Program-made: the position numbers and the translations under genes
Notes under the pieces: generated by a model
The model's database searches: none
What the model was told of the DNA's origin: nothing
The model's input: the letters and a program-made list of their open reading frames with translations, nothing else
In this document: positions 61,382 to 64,000 of the stretch, piece by piece
How positions within the stretch are numbered: position 1 is the first letter of the stretch
How the letters are laid out: every line of letters starts with the position of its first letter
From: Polyangia bacterium
GTDB lineage: Bacteria; Myxococcota_A; Polyangia; Nannocystales; Nannocystaceae
Length of the DNA: 64,000 nt
Direction of reading: 5' to 3'
Assembly: GCA_030424595.1 (NCBI GenBank)
Contig: JAUHWG010000007.1
Span: 1-64,000 of the forward strand

Positions 61382-63172
61382 ATGACCACCGCTCTCACCG
61401 ACAACCCCCATGTCCTCAGCTTTGTCTCCGAGAAGGCCAAGCTCTGCCAGCCCGATCGCATCCATTGGTGTGACGGCTCGGAGGCGGAGAAAGACGCCCT
61501 GACCGCGCAGGCGGTCGCCGAGGGGATCCTGATCCCCCTCGATCAGGAGAAGCTGCCTGGCTGCTACCTCCACCGCTCGAGCCCGCTCGACGTCGCCCGG
61601 GTCGAGGGGCGGACCTTCATCTGCACGCCGACCCGCGAAGAGGCGGGGCCGACCAACAACTGGATGGCCCCGGACGAGGCCTACGCGAAGATGAAGAGCC
61701 TCTACGAGGGATCGATGAAGGGCGGGACGATGTACGTCGTGCCCTACGTCATGGGCCCGATAGGCTCGCCCTTCTCCAAGATCGGCGTCGAGCTCACCGA
61801 CTCGATCTACGTCGTCCTCAGCATGCGGGTGATGGCGCGCATGGGCCAGGCCGCCCTGAACATGCTCGGCCAGAGCGACGACTTTAACCGTGGGCTCCAC
61901 GCCAAGCTCGATATCGACCCGGAGAAGCGCTACATCTGCCACTTCCCCGAGGACAACGCGATCATGTCGTGCTCGTCGAACTACGGCGGCAACGTCCTCC
62001 TCGGCAAGAAGTGCCTCGCCCTGCGGATCGGCTCCTACCTCGGACGCAAGGAGGGCTGGCTCGCCGAGCACATGCTGATCCTCGGCGTCGAGAGTCCCGA
62101 GGGACAGACGACCTACGTGACGGCGGCGTTCCCCTCCGCCTGCGGCAAGACCAACTTCGCGATGTTGATCCCGCCGGAGCGCTTTGACGGCTGGAAGGTC
62201 TGGACCGTCGGCGACGACATCGCCTGGCTGCACGTCGGCGACGACGGTCGGCTCTGGGCGATCAACCCCGAGGCCGGCTACTTCGGCGTCGCCCCGGGCA
62301 CCAGCGAGAAGTCGAACCCCAACGCGCTCGCCTCCTGCCAGCGCGACACGATCTTCACCAACGTCGCGCTCACCCCCGACGGCGACGTCTGGTGGGAGGG
62401 CAAGACCGACGTCCCGCCCGAGGGTCTGATCGACTGGAGGGGCAACGCCTGGGATCCCTCCTCCGGTGAGAAGGCGGCCCACCCCAACGCCCGCTTCTGC
62501 GCGCCGATGGCCAACAACCCGGCGCTCTCCTCGAAGGCCGACGATCCGAAGGGCGTGCCGATCTCGGCGATGATCTTCGGCGGCCGGCGGGAGACGACGA
62601 TCCCGCTGATCCTGCAGAGCTTCAACTGGACCCACGGCGCCTTCCTCGGGGCGACGATGGGCTCGGAGACCACCGCCGCGGCGACCGGCAAGGTCGGGAT
62701 CATCCGCCGCGATCCGATGGCGATGCTGCCCTTTTGCGGCTACGACATGGGCACCTACTTCAACCACTGGCTGGCGATGCAGGACAAGATCAAGTCGCCG
62801 CCGAAGATCTTCATGGTCAACTGGTTCCGCAAGAGCGCCGAGGGTCGGTTCCTCTGGCCCGGCTTCGGCGAGAACATGCGGGTGCTCAAGTGGGTGATCG
62901 ATCGGGCCATGGGCAAGGTCGGCGGTCGTGAGACCCCGGTCGGCTGGGTCCCGCGCAGCGGCGATCTCGACCTCTCCTTCCTCGACATCACGCGGGCGGA
63001 CTTCGACGCCGCGACGGAGATCAACGCGGACGAGTGGCGGGCCGAGCTCGACAGCCTCCAGGAGTGGTTCGACAAGCTCGGCGACACCCTGCCGGCGGCG
63101 TTCCACGCCCAGCGTCAGCTCTTGATCGCGGTCCTCGACGCGATGGGCGGCGGAGCGACGGCTGCCAGCTAG
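61382..63172 (+). CDS. pckG: Phosphoenolpyruvate carboxykinase (GTP)
   Basis: 596 residues, normal for the GTP-dependent enzyme. GGAGG (61371-61375) touches ATG 61376, so the second ATG at 61382 (MTTALTDNPHVLSFV), six bases on, is the better start. Key motifs: GGTMYVVPYVMGPIGSPFSKIGVELTD in parts, FPSACGKTNFAML (nucleotide-binding loop with the mobile Cys), VGDDIAWL (metal) and IFGGRRETTIPL. It turns oxaloacetate and GTP into PEP and CO2 in the cytoplasm, the entry step of gluconeogenesis, fitting a cell that feeds on amino acids. Two hairpins follow. Confidence 0.97.
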   Translation: MTTALTDNPHVLSFVSEKAKLCQPDRIHWCDGSEAEKDALTAQAVAEGILIPLDQEKLPGCYLHRSSPLDVARVEGRTFICTPTREEAGPTNNWMAPDEAYAKMKSLYEGSMKGGTMYVVPYVMGPIGSPFSKIGVELTDSIYVVLSMRVMARMGQAALNMLGQSDDFNRGLHAKLDIDPEKRYICHFPEDNAIMSCSSNYGGNVLLGKKCLALRIGSYLGRKEGWLAEHMLILGVESPEGQTTYVTAAFPSACGKTNFAMLIPPERFDGWKVWTVGDDIAWLHVGDDGRLWAINPEAGYFGVAPGTSEKSNPNALASCQRDTIFTNVALTPDGDVWWEGKTDVPPEGLIDWRGNAWDPSSGEKAAHPNARFCAPMANNPALSSKADDPKGVPISAMIFGGRRETTIPLILQSFNWTHGAFLGATMGSETTAAATGKVGIIRRDPMAMLPFCGYDMGTYFNHWLAMQDKIKSPPKIFMVNWFRKSAEGRFLWPGFGENMRVLKWVIDRAMGKVGGRETPVGWVPRSGDLDLSFLDITRADFDAATEINADEWRAELDSLQEWFDKLGDTLPAAFHAQRQLLIAVLDAMGGGATAAS

Positions 63173-63192
63173 TCGGCGCCCGTCAGCGATTT

Positions 63193-63237
63193 GACGTCCG
63201 CTCGCGGACGTCCGAGGAGGCCCCCACCGCGGGGCCT
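63193..63237 (+). terminator. Two hairpins downstream of pckG
   Basis: GACGTCCGC and GCGGACGTC (9 bp, two-base loop) lie 20 bases after the pckG stop. AGGCCCC (63218-63224) and GGGGCCT (63231-63237) follow. The short run TTCGTCGTT after them is only weakly U-rich. Confidence 0.7.
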
Positions 63238-63466
63238 TCGTCGTTCTCGGGGACTGACGCGGGGACGAAGCGCGGACAGGTGGACGCGAAGACGGCTAGA
63301 CCGGGGGACAGAGGGGACGGAGAGCGCGAGGGCTGGGGGGTCCCGACCTCAGAATCATGCATAGGCACGGTAGACGCGCAGCATGACGGTGAAGACATCT
63401 ACACCTATGATGCTCATGCACAGTTGGTGGCTTGAATCACCGCTGTGTCCGAAGGGAACGCTACGC

Positions 63467-63760
63467 ATGGCAACAGACATCATCGTAAAGCACAGGGTCA
63501 CGGACTTCGACAGCTTCAAGCCGGGCTTTGAGCAGCTCGTACGGGCCTTCGCCGGAGAGACCGGGGCCGCCGGTCACAACGTCCACTGCGACGTCGAGGA
63601 CCGCAACAACGTGGTCGTGACGGTGCGCGGGGTTGCAGACGCAGCGCGTGCCCGCGCTCTCTTCGCCTCCTCGGACTTCCAGCAGAAGATGGGGGCGATC
63701 GGCGTGTGCTCTGCGCCGGACATCACCTTCCTCGACCGTGTCGACGAGCAGATCTACTAG
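63467..63760 (+). CDS. Small protein with dimeric alpha-beta-barrel look
   Basis: 97 residues from ATG 63467, with AAGGGA 9 bases upstream. DIIVKHRVTDFDSFKPGFEQ, NVVVTVRGVADAARARALFA and ITFLDRVDEQIY give the strand-helix-strand order of small ABM/DUF3764-type proteins that form dimers. 'Antibiotic biosynthesis monooxygenase-like' is a fold name only; no active-site residue is seen. Not obviously linked to pckG. Confidence 0.72.
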   Translation: MATDIIVKHRVTDFDSFKPGFEQLVRAFAGETGAAGHNVHCDVEDRNNVVVTVRGVADAARARALFASSDFQQKMGAIGVCSAPDITFLDRVDEQIY

Positions 63761-63773
63761 GAGGCTGGGGCGG

Positions 63774-63797
63774 GTGTCGGGCGCGGGCGCCCGGCAC
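63774..63797 (+). terminator. 11-bp hairpin downstream of the small protein
   Basis: GTGTCGGGCGC and GCGCCCGGCAC pair over 11 bp with one T-G wobble around GG, starting 13 bases after the stop codon. Beyond it, to the window end at 64000, I see no gene I can support. Confidence 0.7.
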
Positions 63798-64000
63798 CGG
63801 CGCTCCAGCCCTTGAGCCCCTGCGCTGTCGGGCATACCCACGCCTCGGCGCGAAGAGCAGGACGAAGATCAGGGTCGCGATCTCCGGGCCCCTACCGCCG
63901 ACAGCTCCTCGTCGAGGTTGAGCCCATCCCCAACCCCTCCGTGCGGCCGCAGGACTGCCTTCGGCCGAATTCGCGTCCGTGTCTGCCTAGTCCACGAGCT

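Noticed and set aside
61034..63106. Extension of the glyoxalase frame upstream, antisense to pckG
   Set aside because: The pckG frame has every conserved motif; the antisense text has no family and the VOC protein has a good ATG at 61033.
63838..64000. A gene start at the right edge
   Set aside because: Short frames here have no ribosome site or recognisable content within the window.

Overview
The window reads as chromosomal DNA of a myxobacterium, most likely the Nannocystineae (Nannocystis/Plesiocystis/Enhygromyxa-like). This is inferred from four things: very GC-rich coding DNA, about twelve lipoproteins with long Ser/Thr/Gly/Asp linkers after the lipobox Cys, a 'CGDGVVDPGE..CDDGN' myxobacterial Cys-rich motif, and a kinase-type TPR tail. 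There are no rRNA genes, tRNA genes or CRISPR arrays that I can recognise.

Layout. 3-1616: end of a TPR protein. 1749-14330: a maltodextrin locus. A minus-strand operon (outer-membrane porin, GH13 lipoprotein, MalK, a MalE-MalF fusion, MalG) is divergent from two further GH13 lipoproteins. 14570-25537: mixed genes, namely a Cys-rich lipoprotein, a YbgC-type thioesterase, a vWA lipoprotein, a VanX-like dipeptidase, a repeat-rich lipoprotein, an M16 protease, a dienelactone hydrolase and a histidine kinase. 25823-30183: a pentapeptide-repeat protein, a long regulatory-looking gap with iterons and twin palindromes, a P450 and a thioesterase. 30185-31777: a foldback-like insertion element holding an IS1380-type transposase fragment. 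31844-43024: a frameshifted small gene, then a minus-strand run of AlkC, VWA, DUF5682, MoxR ATPase, DUF5691, a small protein, a sulfotransferase and a SWIM zinc-finger protein. 43145-52695: a GH19 chitinase-like lipoprotein, several unknown lipoproteins, a P450 with a divergent TetR regulator, a MITE-like repeat and a large lipoprotein. 53487-56605: two radical SAM enzymes followed by a 90-residue protein. 56712-63760: a second Cys-rich lipoprotein, an IgGFc-binding-type lipoprotein, a double glyoxalase, GTP-dependent PEP carboxykinase and a small dimeric-barrel-like protein.

How the genes work together. In the maltodextrin locus, surface amylases would cut alpha-glucan, the porin would admit oligosaccharides, and MalEF-MalG-MalK would import them. 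The SWIM/DUF5691/MoxR/DUF5682/VWA set is a recognised conserved bacterial neighbourhood of a chaperone-like AAA+ ATPase and its partners, here extended by a sulfotransferase pair and AlkC. The radical SAM trio looks like a peptide- or cofactor-modifying system and is the best candidate for something undescribed. Two kinds of inverted-repeat element (the foldback element and a 166-bp MITE family) sit in CTAG sites, several of them at the stop codons of genes.
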